Shown: positions 22,672 through 31,346 of the stretch, in pieces
How the letters are laid out: each line of letters opens with the position of its first letter
How positions within the stretch are numbered: the stretch's first letter is position 1
From: Paracoccaceae bacterium
Lineage (GTDB): Bacteria > Pseudomonadota > Alphaproteobacteria > Rhodobacterales > Rhodobacteraceae
NCBI GenBank assembly: GCA_024742455.1
Contig: JANSYL010000002.1
Span: forward strand, 248,001-312,000
DNA length: 64,000 nucleotides
Direction of reading: 5' to 3'
Translations under genes and position numbers: made by a program
Notes under the pieces: generated by a model
Databases searched by the model: none
What the model was told of the DNA's origin: nothing
Seen by the model: only the letters and a program-made list of their open reading frames with translations

Positions 22672-23247
22672 ATGCGGTACCAAATCAGCGGAAAACAGAT
22701 CGACATCGGCGATGCCTTGCAGACCCATGTCGAGACCAGCCTCAACGATGTGATGGGCAAATATGCCGAGCGTCCGACCGACGCGCATATCGTGTTTTCC
22801 AAGCATGGCGGGGAATTCGTGGCCGAGGTCACCGTGCACCTGTCGACCGGTCTGACCGCCGCCGCGAAGGGCCATGACCACCAGATCTATGCCGCTTTCG
22901 ACAGCGCCTGCGAAAAGATGGAAAAACAGCTGCGCCGCTACAAGCGTCGCCTGAAGGACCATCACCGCGACCGGCAGAACCCCGTTGATGCCATGAATGC
23001 CCCGCTTTACGTGCTGGCCGGGTCCGAGGGGGGCGAGGACGACGCCGAACCCGAAACCCTGCAGCCGATCATCGTTGCCGAAATGGAGACGAAAATCCCG
23101 TCGCTTTCCGTCGGCGAGGCGGTTATGCAGATGGAAATTGCAGGCGCGCCGGTTCTGGTTTTCCGCAACGAAGGCCATAACGGGGTAAACGTCGTCTACC
23201 GTCGCGATGACGGCAATGTGGGTTGGATCGACCCGCGCAAGGACTGA
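22672..23247 (+). CDS. hpf: ribosome hibernation promoting factor, long form
   Basis: A 191-residue protein with the HPF/YfiA domain at 1-100 (MRYQISGKQIDIGDALQTHV, then a basic helix KMEKQLRRYKRRLKDHHRD), a variable linker, and the C-terminal dimerisation domain (about 130-191: IPSLSVGEAVMQMEIAGAP ... NVVYRRDDGNVGWIDP). The two-domain layout marks the long form, which pairs 70S ribosomes into 100S dimers in stationary phase. It lies between lptB and ptsN, the usual neighbourhood, although rpoN, normally in this string, is missing. Confidence 0.94.
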   Translation: MRYQISGKQIDIGDALQTHVETSLNDVMGKYAERPTDAHIVFSKHGGEFVAEVTVHLSTGLTAAAKGHDHQIYAAFDSACEKMEKQLRRYKRRLKDHHRDRQNPVDAMNAPLYVLAGSEGGEDDAEPETLQPIIVAEMETKIPSLSVGEAVMQMEIAGAPVLVFRNEGHNGVNVVYRRDDGNVGWIDPRKD

Positions 23248-23298
23248 TTGGCTTTTATCTTCGAACATGGCGTCGCGGATGCGGCGGGGTAGGTACCC

Positions 23299-23763
23299 AT
23301 GATCCTGTCTCAGCTTCTGAAGCCCCGCGCGGTGCGGGTCCTGACCGATGTGTCGAGCAAGAAACGCCTGCTGCAGGGCGTGGCCGATGTGGCATCGGGC
23401 CTGATCGGCCTGCCCGCGGGCGAAATCTTCGACGCCCTGCAGGACCGCGAAAGCCTCGGCCCCACAGGGGTCGGGCATGGCGTGGCGCTGCCGCATGCGC
23501 GTCTGCCCGTTCTGACCGAGGTTCACGGCGCGTTCTTCCGGCTGGAAAAGCCGATTGATTTCGACGCGGCAGACCGGCAGCCCGTCGATCTTGTCTTCAC
23601 GCTGTTCGCGCCCGCCGATACCGGTGTCGATCACCTGAAGGCGCTGGCGCTGGTGTCGCGCACGCTGCGCGATCAGGCGCTGCGCGCCAAGCTGCGCGCC
23701 AATGACGACGCGGGCACGCTGCATACCCTGCTGACCGAACATACCACGAGCGAGGCTGCCTGA
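23299..23763 (+). CDS. ptsN: nitrogen PTS EIIA protein
   Basis: A 154-residue EIIA-Ntr protein. The phosphorylatable His is His66 in VALPHARLP; the preceding ESLGPTGVGHGVA is the usual EIIA signature. It receives phosphate through the PtsP-NPr chain and acts as a regulator of nitrogen and potassium metabolism rather than a sugar transporter. It follows hpf by 51 bp, an arrangement widespread in Proteobacteria. No npr, ptsP or hprK gene is in the window. The stop is 9 bp from the end of the convergent sulfotransferase gene. Confidence 0.93.
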   Translation: MILSQLLKPRAVRVLTDVSSKKRLLQGVADVASGLIGLPAGEIFDALQDRESLGPTGVGHGVALPHARLPVLTEVHGAFFRLEKPIDFDAADRQPVDLVFTLFAPADTGVDHLKALALVSRTLRDQALRAKLRANDDAGTLHTLLTEHTTSEAA

Positions 23764-23772
23764 CCGGGGCGC

Positions 23773-25209
23773 CTACCGCGCGCCCCAGGGCGCGAAACCC
23801 AGTGTCAGGTAATCGCGGCGATAGGCCGCCTGAGCCGCTTTTTCGACCGCATCGTCATAGATCGCCGCCAGATCGAACCCATGTCCCGGCCTCTCCGGCC
23901 CCGGTTCGGGCGCCGCCACGCCCAGTTCGGCGGCCAGCGCGGGCAGCAGGTCATCCATCCGGTCTTCCGGAACGATCCGGTGCGGAAGGGCGAAATTCGC
24001 CACCCCCTGAAGGATCGCCGTCTGGCTGGCCCAGATCGCATCGGTGCGCAGGCTGGTCTGTCCGTTCAGGTTCGCCTTGACGAAGCCAAGATAGGACAGG
24101 AAGGCGGCGCGATGGGCGTGCAGATCATGGCCCGCACCGGGGCCCGGAACCGCACCTTCGGGCAGGCGCATATCGAACCGCGTGGTCCAGATGGTGCGCA
24201 GATCGTCCGCGCCACCAGGCGCATCGGGTCCGATCAGCCGGCAGAACGCGGCATGGGCGCGGGCCACCGGATGCCGCGCCACGGTGAAACTGCGATAGGC
24301 GCCCCGCGCCTTGATCCATTGCCGCAGGTCCTTCTGCGTCATCCCCGTGATGAGCTGCGCCGTGCCGTCGCCGATCGCCGCCATCCATCTTGTCACCGCG
24401 TCCTCGGGCGCGGCCTTGATCGGCATGAACAGCAACCCCGCCCCGGGATGAGCCACGAAACCCGGAACCGCGGGGGGGCGCGGCGGTTCGAAATTCGGGG
24501 TCGCGTTCAGGTCAAACCGGTCGATCCGCGCCAGCGCCGCTGCCATGTCGGCGGGGTTGGCCACTTTCTCCGCCGCGCCGCCCGGGTTCTGTTTCTTGAG
24601 GGTCGGCGCCGGGGCGGCGATCTCGTGATCCGAGCCCAGGAACCGCGCCAGCCCGGTCAGGACCCCGGCATCATTGATGTCGTCATAACGGATATGGAAC
24701 GCGGTCTGCCCGGTCACCTGCAACGCCCGCTGCACCCGCAGCTGAAACCCCTGCAGCGCATCCAGCATCGCGCGGAATTCGCCTTCGTCGAAGGACACTT
24801 TCGCCGATTTGCGCTGTTGCACATCGCGCAGCTGCCACTGGCCGGTCTCGGTCGCGATCTTGCGCGAGATATAGGCGTCGAGCGGGTTCCGCGTCAGGAT
24901 GATCTTGGCGATGCGCGGATCGGGCAGCACCCGCTCCACCACCCGGTCATCATGGTCATGGAACAGGCGGAACCCCGGCAAACCGTCCGTCTCGGCGATC
25001 ATCCGGTCCAGCAGCCCCAGCGGGTCGGCCTCGCGCCGCGCCATGTCATAGCCGAACAGCTCGAACCGGTTATGCTTGCCCAGGAAGGTGGGGTTATAGA
25101 CCTCCCCGTAGCCGGTGACATCGGGCAGGCTGTTCAGCGATGCCTCCAGGTGGTTGGACCCGGTCCGCATCTCGGCGAACATCACGAAGGCGTCGAACCG
25201 TCCCGCCAT
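23773..25209 (-). CDS. two-lobed sulfotransferase-family protein
   Basis: A 478-residue protein with two sulfotransferase-like halves. The N-terminal half has a 5'-phosphosulfate loop pattern, EMRTGSNHLEASL (about 13-25), and the 3'-phosphate motif LTRNPLDAYISRK (105-117), both used to bind PAPS. The C-terminal half (about 250-478) repeats the layout weakly: GLLFMPIKAAPEDAVTRWM and FTVARHPVARAHAAFC, resembling the Sulfotransfer_2 carbohydrate enzymes. Sulfate transfer to a glycan is therefore likely, but acceptor and activity of each half are unknown. It is the last gene of the glycan chain, 3 bp after the branching-type glycosyltransferase gene. Confidence 0.82.
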   Translation of the reverse strand: MAGRFDAFVMFAEMRTGSNHLEASLNSLPDVTGYGEVYNPTFLGKHNRFELFGYDMARREADPLGLLDRMIAETDGLPGFRLFHDHDDRVVERVLPDPRIAKIILTRNPLDAYISRKIATETGQWQLRDVQQRKSAKVSFDEGEFRAMLDALQGFQLRVQRALQVTGQTAFHIRYDDINDAGVLTGLARFLGSDHEIAAPAPTLKKQNPGGAAEKVANPADMAAALARIDRFDLNATPNFEPPRPPAVPGFVAHPGAGLLFMPIKAAPEDAVTRWMAAIGDGTAQLITGMTQKDLRQWIKARGAYRSFTVARHPVARAHAAFCRLIGPDAPGGADDLRTIWTTRFDMRLPEGAVPGPGAGHDLHAHRAAFLSYLGFVKANLNGQTSLRTDAIWASQTAILQGVANFALPHRIVPEDRMDDLLPALAAELGVAAPEPGPERPGHGFDLAAIYDDAVEKAAQAAYRRDYLTLGFAPWGAR

Positions 25210-25212
25210 GGC

Positions 25213-26913
25213 CTATCGCACCACGTAAGGCCGCGAAACCGAGGCCAGCCGCGACCGGTCGATACCCTCCTGCGGGAAATCGCCCACGGTCATCGGGTTC
25301 ATGCCCTGGTTTTTCAGCGCCTGCAGAAAGGCGGGAAACCCCGAAAGATCGGCCATCTGCGGCGCCTCCGTCAGATGCGCCGATTGCACCCCCTCCATCC
25401 CGTCCAGCACGCTTTGCAGGTTTTCCATCGGCTCCTCGACGAATTCGGCCAGCGTCCAGACACGGATTTCGGCCCGCGATTTGACATGACGCAGCGTGTT
25501 GACGAACTCGGTCTCGCGCTTCTGCAGCCGCGCCGCATCGGCGCGGATATCGGCGAAATCCCGGTTCGACCGATAAAGCCGCACCGCCCAGGCGCCGGTG
25601 ATCACCGAAATCTGCGCATTGGAATCCGAAGCGATGAAGGCGCCCACCCTCTGCGCATCGGCGGGGCCGAACTGGAACACCTGCCGTTCGCCCCGGGTGT
25701 TCCAGATCAGGTTGGTCAGAAAATGTTCCGGGTCGTAATCGCGCAGCGTCGCGTTCGCGCTGATCCCCCCGGCATAAATGTCGGCATCACCTGCAAACCG
25801 GGCGCGTTTCGGATCGAACAGGTTGCCATGCACCGCCGTGCCCAGACGCCGCGACAGCCAGATCTCGAAATTCTCGAACAGGTCGTTGAACCCGTGGAAC
25901 ACCGAATAGGGCGCGGCGGTCTTGCCGTTTTCCCAGTCGCGGTTCGGGAACCGGCTGTGCATGTAAAGCCCGGGCCGCCCGCGCGTGCGCCGTTCCAGCG
26001 CCTTGGAAAACACCCGGTCGATCTTGCCCGGCGCGGGTTCGGCCATGCGCGGCGCGTCCGAGGCATCGGTCAGGAAGGTCTGGTAAAGCCGGTTGGCCCG
26101 GGGCCAGATCTTGCGCGCGATGAAGCAGTCGGACCGCCTGAGCAGGTGCAGGTGATCGTCATAGAAGACATGCGGTTTGCCCTGAAAATCGAATTTCGAT
26201 AGGGTCAGCGACCGGCTTTCGATGGTGCGGGCGAACCGGCGCGCCAGCGTCTGGTAATAGCTTTCATCGGGGATCCAGACCTGCCGGAAATACCGATCGA
26301 TCTCGGCGCGGCGCGGGTCCTGCAGGATCGCCGACAGGGTCTGGCGCGTCAGGCACCACCACTGGCTGCCCAGATGCGGCACCACGCCCTCGGGGATCGC
26401 ACGCCTTGTGCCCAGACGGCGCTGCAGGTCCACCGACCGGTCGAACAGCCAGCGTTGCCGTTTCCACGAGAACGGGAACCGGAACTGGAACCGTTCGTCA
26501 TTCAGACCCCCGACCGTCCAATCGACATCGCGGATGGTCACGCTTTCGATGAAATCGGTCATCGGGCGCGCGGCGAGATAATCGCGCAGCTCCTCCACCG
26601 GGCGCAGCGGCAGGCACGACCCCGACGCAAGATAGACATGGCGCACGCCGGGAAACTGTTCCAGCAGCATCTCGGACCCTGCCTGCGACGCCCCCACCAG
26701 CGACCAAGTGCCCCATTCGCATCGCCGCCGCTTGCAGAACCGCACATTGTCCAGATCGGCCAGCGCCCGGCGCAGCCCGTCGAACCGGCTGCGCGATACC
26801 GAACGGTCGACATGCAGCACCACCGGGCAATCGCGCTCGGCCAGGTGGCGCGCGACCTCTGCCGCGCGGTCCAGCGCGGTGTGGCACAGCATCACGAAGC
26901 CCAGCGTGCTCAT
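25213..26913 (-). CDS. Core-2/I-branching-like glycosyltransferase with extra C-terminal domain
   Basis: A 566-residue protein starting at the ATG at 26913, inside a 4-bp ATGA overlap with the preceding gene. The N-terminal half (about 1-290) has the Core-2/I-branching (GT14) pattern: LGFVMLCHTALDRA, VVLHVDRSVSR, HVYLASGSCLPLRPVEE, the aromatic GSQWWCLTRQTL and the acidic WIPDESYYQT. Eukaryotic relatives add beta-1,6-GlcNAc branches; bacterial ones probably add a hexosamine. The C-terminal half (about 300-566) is a separate domain I do not recognise, starting near PGLYMHSRFPNRDW. It has no signal peptide or membrane helix. It is coupled to the glycosyltransferase before it and the sulfotransferase after it. 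Confidence 0.82.
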   Translation of the reverse strand: MSTLGFVMLCHTALDRAAEVARHLAERDCPVVLHVDRSVSRSRFDGLRRALADLDNVRFCKRRRCEWGTWSLVGASQAGSEMLLEQFPGVRHVYLASGSCLPLRPVEELRDYLAARPMTDFIESVTIRDVDWTVGGLNDERFQFRFPFSWKRQRWLFDRSVDLQRRLGTRRAIPEGVVPHLGSQWWCLTRQTLSAILQDPRRAEIDRYFRQVWIPDESYYQTLARRFARTIESRSLTLSKFDFQGKPHVFYDDHLHLLRRSDCFIARKIWPRANRLYQTFLTDASDAPRMAEPAPGKIDRVFSKALERRTRGRPGLYMHSRFPNRDWENGKTAAPYSVFHGFNDLFENFEIWLSRRLGTAVHGNLFDPKRARFAGDADIYAGGISANATLRDYDPEHFLTNLIWNTRGERQVFQFGPADAQRVGAFIASDSNAQISVITGAWAVRLYRSNRDFADIRADAARLQKRETEFVNTLRHVKSRAEIRVWTLAEFVEEPMENLQSVLDGMEGVQSAHLTEAPQMADLSGFPAFLQALKNQGMNPMTVGDFPQEGIDRSRLASVSRPYVVR

Positions 26914-27920
26914 GCCCAGTTCCCCTTGGACATGAGGCCGAGGATTTCGAGCTGGCGCCAGTTGATGTATTTCTCCGACCACTTGGTCCAGAAATCGGGG
27001 TTCTCGTTCAGCCCGGCGGCATAGGCCCGGTATTCGGCGCTGGCGGCATAATGCTGTTTGCGGCCCAGTTCCTCGGCGGCCTTTTCGGGAAAGGTATCAA
27101 GGAACTTGGCATGCAACAGCACGCCCGACGTCTTTTCCCCGCCCCATTCGTCATAGACCAGGTTCAGGCCGCGCGGCAGCAGCATATGGGTGGAACTGGC
27201 AAAGGCGTAATGGCGCTGCCAGCGCACCAGCGGGATCTTGTTGAGCGCGGGCGCGCGGGCGGGCTGTTCTGCGAAGAAACTGCGGGCGCGCGGCCCCCCC
27301 TGGATCCACAGGTTGCCGTAATCCCAGTTGCGCCGGATCACGTAATTGCCGGTGTCGAACCAGCAGGCGATATCGAACGGGTTCTGCCCCTCGGCATAGG
27401 TCTGCGCCGTGATCGGCCCCTTGGGATACATGTCCAGCAACATCGCGCCGAAGCTCTTGATCGAGGATGCATCCAGCCAGTCGGTCAGCGCGGGCAGGGG
27501 GCGGGTATCGGAAAACGGGTAGACCAGGAATTCGTCAGGATCGACCACGAGGCACCAATGGTCATGGCCATGGCGGCGCAGCAGGTGATTGATCCAGTCC
27601 ATGCCGAACCGCGCCCGCTTGTAGCTGTCGGGCGTGGTCCAGACCGAGCAATCGGGCTGCTCGGCCAGCATCTCGCGGCTGCCATCGGTGCTGTCATTGT
27701 CGACGATCAGGAAATGCGACACGCCCCGGTCGCGGTAATAGGACAGGAAGTATTTCAGCCGCGCCCGTTCGTTGCGCAGCGTCACGAAACACAACACATC
27801 GCCGCGCCGGATACCGCCGGTGCGGTCGGCGACAGGGCGCAGACCGCGCCCCTTCCGCCAGGCGCGCAGCAGGTATTTCTTGCGCTCCAGCCGAAGGCGG
27901 TATCGCCGAATGGCCTTCAT
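26910..27920 (-). CDS. GT92-like (Glyco_tranf_2_4) glycosyltransferase
   Basis: A 336-residue protein starting at the ATG at 27920, within an ATGA overlap with the preceding gene. A basic N-terminus (MKAIRRYRLRLERKKYLLR) is followed by CFVTLRNERARLKYFLSYYR and HFLIVDNDSTDGSREML, the GT-A fold pattern of the Glyco_tranf_2_4/DUF23 group. The metal-binding acidic motif is LVVDPDEFLVYP. Proteins of this group transfer sugars in capsule, LPS or exopolysaccharide synthesis. Sugar and linkage cannot be assigned. It is coupled on both sides, so its product works in the same glycan pathway. Confidence 0.83.
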   Translation of the reverse strand: MKAIRRYRLRLERKKYLLRAWRKGRGLRPVADRTGGIRRGDVLCFVTLRNERARLKYFLSYYRDRGVSHFLIVDNDSTDGSREMLAEQPDCSVWTTPDSYKRARFGMDWINHLLRRHGHDHWCLVVDPDEFLVYPFSDTRPLPALTDWLDASSIKSFGAMLLDMYPKGPITAQTYAEGQNPFDIACWFDTGNYVIRRNWDYGNLWIQGGPRARSFFAEQPARAPALNKIPLVRWQRHYAFASSTHMLLPRGLNLVYDEWGGEKTSGVLLHAKFLDTFPEKAAEELGRKQHYAASAEYRAYAAGLNENPDFWTKWSEKYINWRQLEILGLMSKGNWA

Positions 27921-29155
27921 CGACTGTCCTTCGTCCTGTCGTCCCGGATCGCCCGATGCACGGCGTGGAAATGATCCTCCCAGCTCGGGGGCGGGTCTGC
28001 TCGTGGCTCCGGCAGCCGCAGCGTGCCGGAAAGACATTTCTTTATCGTTTCGACCCAAGGATACGCGCGGTCAGGCGGCAGGTAAACGGCGTGTGGCCCC
28101 AAAACCTCGTGGAGGGTGGGAATATCGGCCACAACAGGCAGCGTGCCCAGCATTTGCGCTTCGAGCGGCGGGTATCCGTAGCCTTCGGTGAGACTGGGAA
28201 ACAGCAAGGCCCCGGCGGCGGCAAGGCGGGCCCGCATCTCCGGTTCGGGAAGAGGGCCGTGTTCGATGATCTGCCGGCCATAAAGCGGGTGCGCCGCAAG
28301 CCGGTCGAAGAACGCGCGGTCATGCCAGCCGCGCGGCCCGATCAGGTGCAACACCGGCATCCGGGGCAGACCGGGATCGGCAGCCAGCGCCTCCCAGACC
28401 TCCAGCATCAGGACATGGTTCTTGCGCGGCTCGATCGTGCCCAGCATGACGAAAGCCGCCGGGTCCTTTTCGACATCCGGACGCGCCACCGGGTCGAGCC
28501 CGAGGGGCACGACAACCCTGTCCGGCTGCCGGGTCGCATCCTGCCAGTGGCGCCCGAGCTCTTCCGCCGTCCGGGTCGAGTTGCACAGCACCATGTCGGC
28601 ATGGCAGCGCAGCGTTTCGATCCGCGTGGCAAAGCGCGCGGGCATGTCGGGCGGCACGGTGTCGGGATGGGTAAGCGGGATCAGGTCATGGACCATCGCC
28701 ACCACCCGGACCCCCGCCTTGCGCAACGGGCCCAGAAGGCGCCCGGTCAGGTTGCTGTGGCCGACGGTCAGGAAAATGACACCGGGGCCGGCATGGCGCG
28801 CGATCAGCCGGCCGATGCCCCAGGCCGGCGCGCGGTCGAGCGCATGGCGGCGCAACAGCGCCTCGGCGCGATGGCGGGGGCGCCCGCCGCGTCCGGCAAG
28901 CCGTGACATCAGGTCGGCCCTCGGCAAAGCGGCGGGATCGTCAAGACAATGGCGAAGGGCGCGGGCCCCATCGGCTCCGAAGAACAGGACGCCCCGCGTG
29001 CTGCGCACAAGGAACCGCGTCCGCGCATCCCCTGCCGCCAGAAGGTGATCGAGATACGCCCGTTCGACCCGGTCGATCCCGGTGCCCACCGGCCGTCCCG
29101 CCCGGCTGAGCGACCGGGTCAGGTCCAGCCAGACCGGACCCGGGGGCCGGGTCAC
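27917..29155 (-). CDS. family 4-type glycosyltransferase
   Basis: A 412-residue GT-B enzyme. The start is a GTG at 29155 inside a GTGA overlap with the galU stop; the following VWLDLTRSLSRAG is the usual beginning of this subgroup. The donor-binding C-terminal half has FVMLGTIEPRKNHVLMLEVW and LFPSLTEGYGYPPLEAQMLG, the E-x7-E region of GT4 enzymes. It probably transfers a nucleotide-activated hexose (mannose- or glucose-type) during glycan assembly in the cytoplasm. The adjacent UTP-glucose-1-phosphate uridylyltransferase could supply its donor. Confidence 0.87.
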   Translation of the reverse strand: MTRPPGPVWLDLTRSLSRAGRPVGTGIDRVERAYLDHLLAAGDARTRFLVRSTRGVLFFGADGARALRHCLDDPAALPRADLMSRLAGRGGRPRHRAEALLRRHALDRAPAWGIGRLIARHAGPGVIFLTVGHSNLTGRLLGPLRKAGVRVVAMVHDLIPLTHPDTVPPDMPARFATRIETLRCHADMVLCNSTRTAEELGRHWQDATRQPDRVVVPLGLDPVARPDVEKDPAAFVMLGTIEPRKNHVLMLEVWEALAADPGLPRMPVLHLIGPRGWHDRAFFDRLAAHPLYGRQIIEHGPLPEPEMRARLAAAGALLFPSLTEGYGYPPLEAQMLGTLPVVADIPTLHEVLGPHAVYLPPDRAYPWVETIKKCLSGTLRLPEPRADPPPSWEDHFHAVHRAIRDDRTKDSR

Positions 29156-30045
29156 TGCGCGGCGTTGCGGGCCGACATCATGTCGGCGAGATAGGCGGAA
29201 AACTCGGCGCGCAGGTCATCGCGGGCCAGGCCGAAGGCGACGGTCGCCTGCAGGAACCCGGCTTTCGAGCCGCAATCGTACCGCTCGCCCTTGAACCGGT
29301 ATCCGTAGACATTGTCCGAGGCGGCGATCTCCTGCGCGATGGCATCGGTGAGCTGCACCTCGCCATTGGCGCCGGACTTGATCTTGTTAAGATTGCTCAT
29401 GATGTCTGGAGTCAGGATGTAGCGCCCGATCACGGCCAGGTTGGACGGTGCCTGCCCGGCGGCGGGTTTTTCGACCATCCCCTTGACCGAAACGACGGTG
29501 CCCATGTCCTCCTTGATGTCCAGCACGCCATAGGCCGAGGTCTTGTCGGCAGGCACCTCCATCGCGGCGACCATGTTGCCCCCGGTTTCGGCATGGGCTT
29601 CGACCATCTGCTGAAGGCAGGGTTTTTCGGCGGCGATCACGTCATCGGGCAGGATCACCGCGAAGGGTTCGTTCGACAGCAGCCGCCGCGCACACCACAC
29701 CGCATGACCCAGACCCAGCGCCCGGTTCTGGCGGACATAGGCGATGGCACCAGATTCCATGTTGGTGGCCTTCAAAGCCTCCAGCAGCTCGGTCTTGCCC
29801 TTCTTGCGGAGCGACGCCTCCAGCTCGGGGGCGTGGTCGAAATAATCCTCCAGCGCGCTTTTTCCGCGCGATGTCACGAAGATGAATTCCTTGATCCCGG
29901 CCGCCCGCGCCTCGTCGATGGCGTATTGGATGAGCGGCCGGTCGACGAGCGTCATGATCTCCTTCGGCACCGATTTCGTCGCCGGAAGAAACCGGGTGCC
30001 AAGCCCCGCCACCGGGAAAATCGCCTTGGTGACCTTCTTTTTCAT
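29152..30045 (-). CDS. galU: UTP-glucose-1-phosphate uridylyltransferase
   Basis: A 297-residue enzyme making UDP-glucose from UTP and glucose 1-phosphate. The start at 30045 (MKKKVTKAIFPVAGLGTRF) is chosen because AAAGGTTGAG precedes it. The nucleotide loop is FPVAGLGTRFLPATKSVPKE, followed by LVDRPLIQYAIDEA and the conserved FAVILPDDVI. The C-terminus YRFKGERYDCGSKAGFLQA is standard for GalU. It is embedded among glycosyltransferase genes and overlaps the next one by 4 bp. The 74-bp gap upstream is the only real space in the glycan chain, so galU may also have its own promoter. Confidence 0.95.
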   Translation of the reverse strand: MKKKVTKAIFPVAGLGTRFLPATKSVPKEIMTLVDRPLIQYAIDEARAAGIKEFIFVTSRGKSALEDYFDHAPELEASLRKKGKTELLEALKATNMESGAIAYVRQNRALGLGHAVWCARRLLSNEPFAVILPDDVIAAEKPCLQQMVEAHAETGGNMVAAMEVPADKTSAYGVLDIKEDMGTVVSVKGMVEKPAAGQAPSNLAVIGRYILTPDIMSNLNKIKSGANGEVQLTDAIAQEIAASDNVYGYRFKGERYDCGSKAGFLQATVAFGLARDDLRAEFSAYLADMMSARNAAQ

Positions 30046-30119
30046 CTGCTCAACCTTTTGCCGCATAATCGCAAGTTTCTCGAATAGCAGCCCGAACCTA
30101 AACGTCCCGCACGGGAAAG

Positions 30120-31346
30120 TCACCAAGCTCGGCCCGGATCATCCCCGGTTGCCGTCAATCCGCGCAGAGCCGCGACGCGCGCGACCTCGGCGGCCACCCG
30201 CGACCCGAACCGCCAGGGCTGCAGCCGCGGCTGATCCCGCCGGGACGGCCCGTAAAGCCCGCCGCGCTGTTCCCATATCCCGTCCTCGGTAAAGACAACC
30301 TTATGCTTGCGCGGTGTCGGCTCGAACAGGAACAGGCTGAACGGGTTGTCGCCGACTCGGTCGCGGCGCAGGCGGCCGGCCTGCCATGTCCAGCCTGCGC
30401 GCATCGTCATCGCAGGCGGCGGCGCATCCCGGACCGGACGGAAGGGCACCGGCGGCGCGATCTCCGCCCGCGCACCGAACGGCCGTTCACGTCCGGCGGC
30501 GATCCCGTCGTCCAGACCGGCCAGAAGGGACGTGATCCTGTCACCCGTCAAACGCCCGCGCCGCCCGAGACCCTTCAGCCGGTCCGTCTGATCCCGGCGC
30601 AGCCTGCCAAGCATGTCCTCCAGGTCATCGGGCGCATGTTTGCGCAGGAAGACGGCGGACGAAGCGCCGATATCGAACAGGCTCAGCGGGGCACGATCGG
30701 CACGGCGGCGGGGGCTGGCGGCGAAACTGTGATGCACCACCGCGCCGGGCAGATAGGCGGTGCGGACCCCGCCCTGCCACAGGCGCAACGCCAGGTCGGT
30801 GTCATCGAGGTAGAATCCGAAGGCCGCGTCGAACCCGCCCGCCGCCTGCAGCGCGGCGCGGCGGATGGCCATGTTGGTGCCATGCAGCTTCAGCGCCGCG
30901 CCCGCAGGGGGCTTGCCCCCATCCAGGCGCAGATCGCGCCCGCAGGCATCGACGCCCATCCGCCCCCATTGCAGCGATATCCCGTTGCGCCCAAGAACCG
31001 GGCCGGTCGCGGCGGCGAGATCCGGATCGGCAAACGCCCCCGCCAGCGCCAAGGCCCAGGTCGGTTCGGGCACCGCGTCATCGTCGATGAAGGCGATGAT
31101 GTCCCCGCCCGCGGCCGAGGCCCCGGCATTGCGCGCGCGCGACAGGTTCGGTTCGGCCTGATCCAGCACGATCACCCGCTCGTCGAAGGGCAGGTCCGCG
31201 ATCGCCCCGCGCCCCGCGGCATCGGCCACCACCACCAGTTCGACCTCCCGGTAGGCCAGCTGATGCAATCCGATCAGGCACCGGCGCAGCGCGCGGGGCC
31301 GGTCATGGCTGGCCACCACCACCGACAGCCGCAACGGCGCGGTCAC
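30120..31346 (-). CDS. family 2 glycosyltransferase
   Basis: A 408-residue GT-A enzyme. The start is a GTG at 31346 that shares one base with the kdsB stop (TAGTG). The fold begins LRLSVVVASHDRPRALRRCL, and AEPNLSRARNAG and IIAFIDDDAVPEP give the donor-site Asp residues (DDD). A rhamnosyltransferase-like GGFDAAFGFYLDDTDLALRL follows, with the catalytic-base region. The C-terminal 150 residues carry no membrane helix. Typical products are LPS, capsule or EPS chains. It is coupled to kdsB upstream. Confidence 0.88.
   Translation of the reverse strand: MTAPLRLSVVVASHDRPRALRRCLIGLHQLAYREVELVVVADAAGRGAIADLPFDERVIVLDQAEPNLSRARNAGASAAGGDIIAFIDDDAVPEPTWALALAGAFADPDLAAATGPVLGRNGISLQWGRMGVDACGRDLRLDGGKPPAGAALKLHGTNMAIRRAALQAAGGFDAAFGFYLDDTDLALRLWQGGVRTAYLPGAVVHHSFAASPRRRADRAPLSLFDIGASSAVFLRKHAPDDLEDMLGRLRRDQTDRLKGLGRRGRLTGDRITSLLAGLDDGIAAGRERPFGARAEIAPPVPFRPVRDAPPPAMTMRAGWTWQAGRLRRDRVGDNPFSLFLFEPTPRKHKVVFTEDGIWEQRGGLYGPSRRDQPRLQPWRFGSRVAAEVARVAALRGLTATGDDPGRAW

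Noticed and set aside
23881-26202. A 773-codon plus-strand frame across the sulfotransferase and glycosyltransferase genes
   Set aside because: Spans two clear minus-strand genes; His/Arg/Gly-rich translation without motifs.
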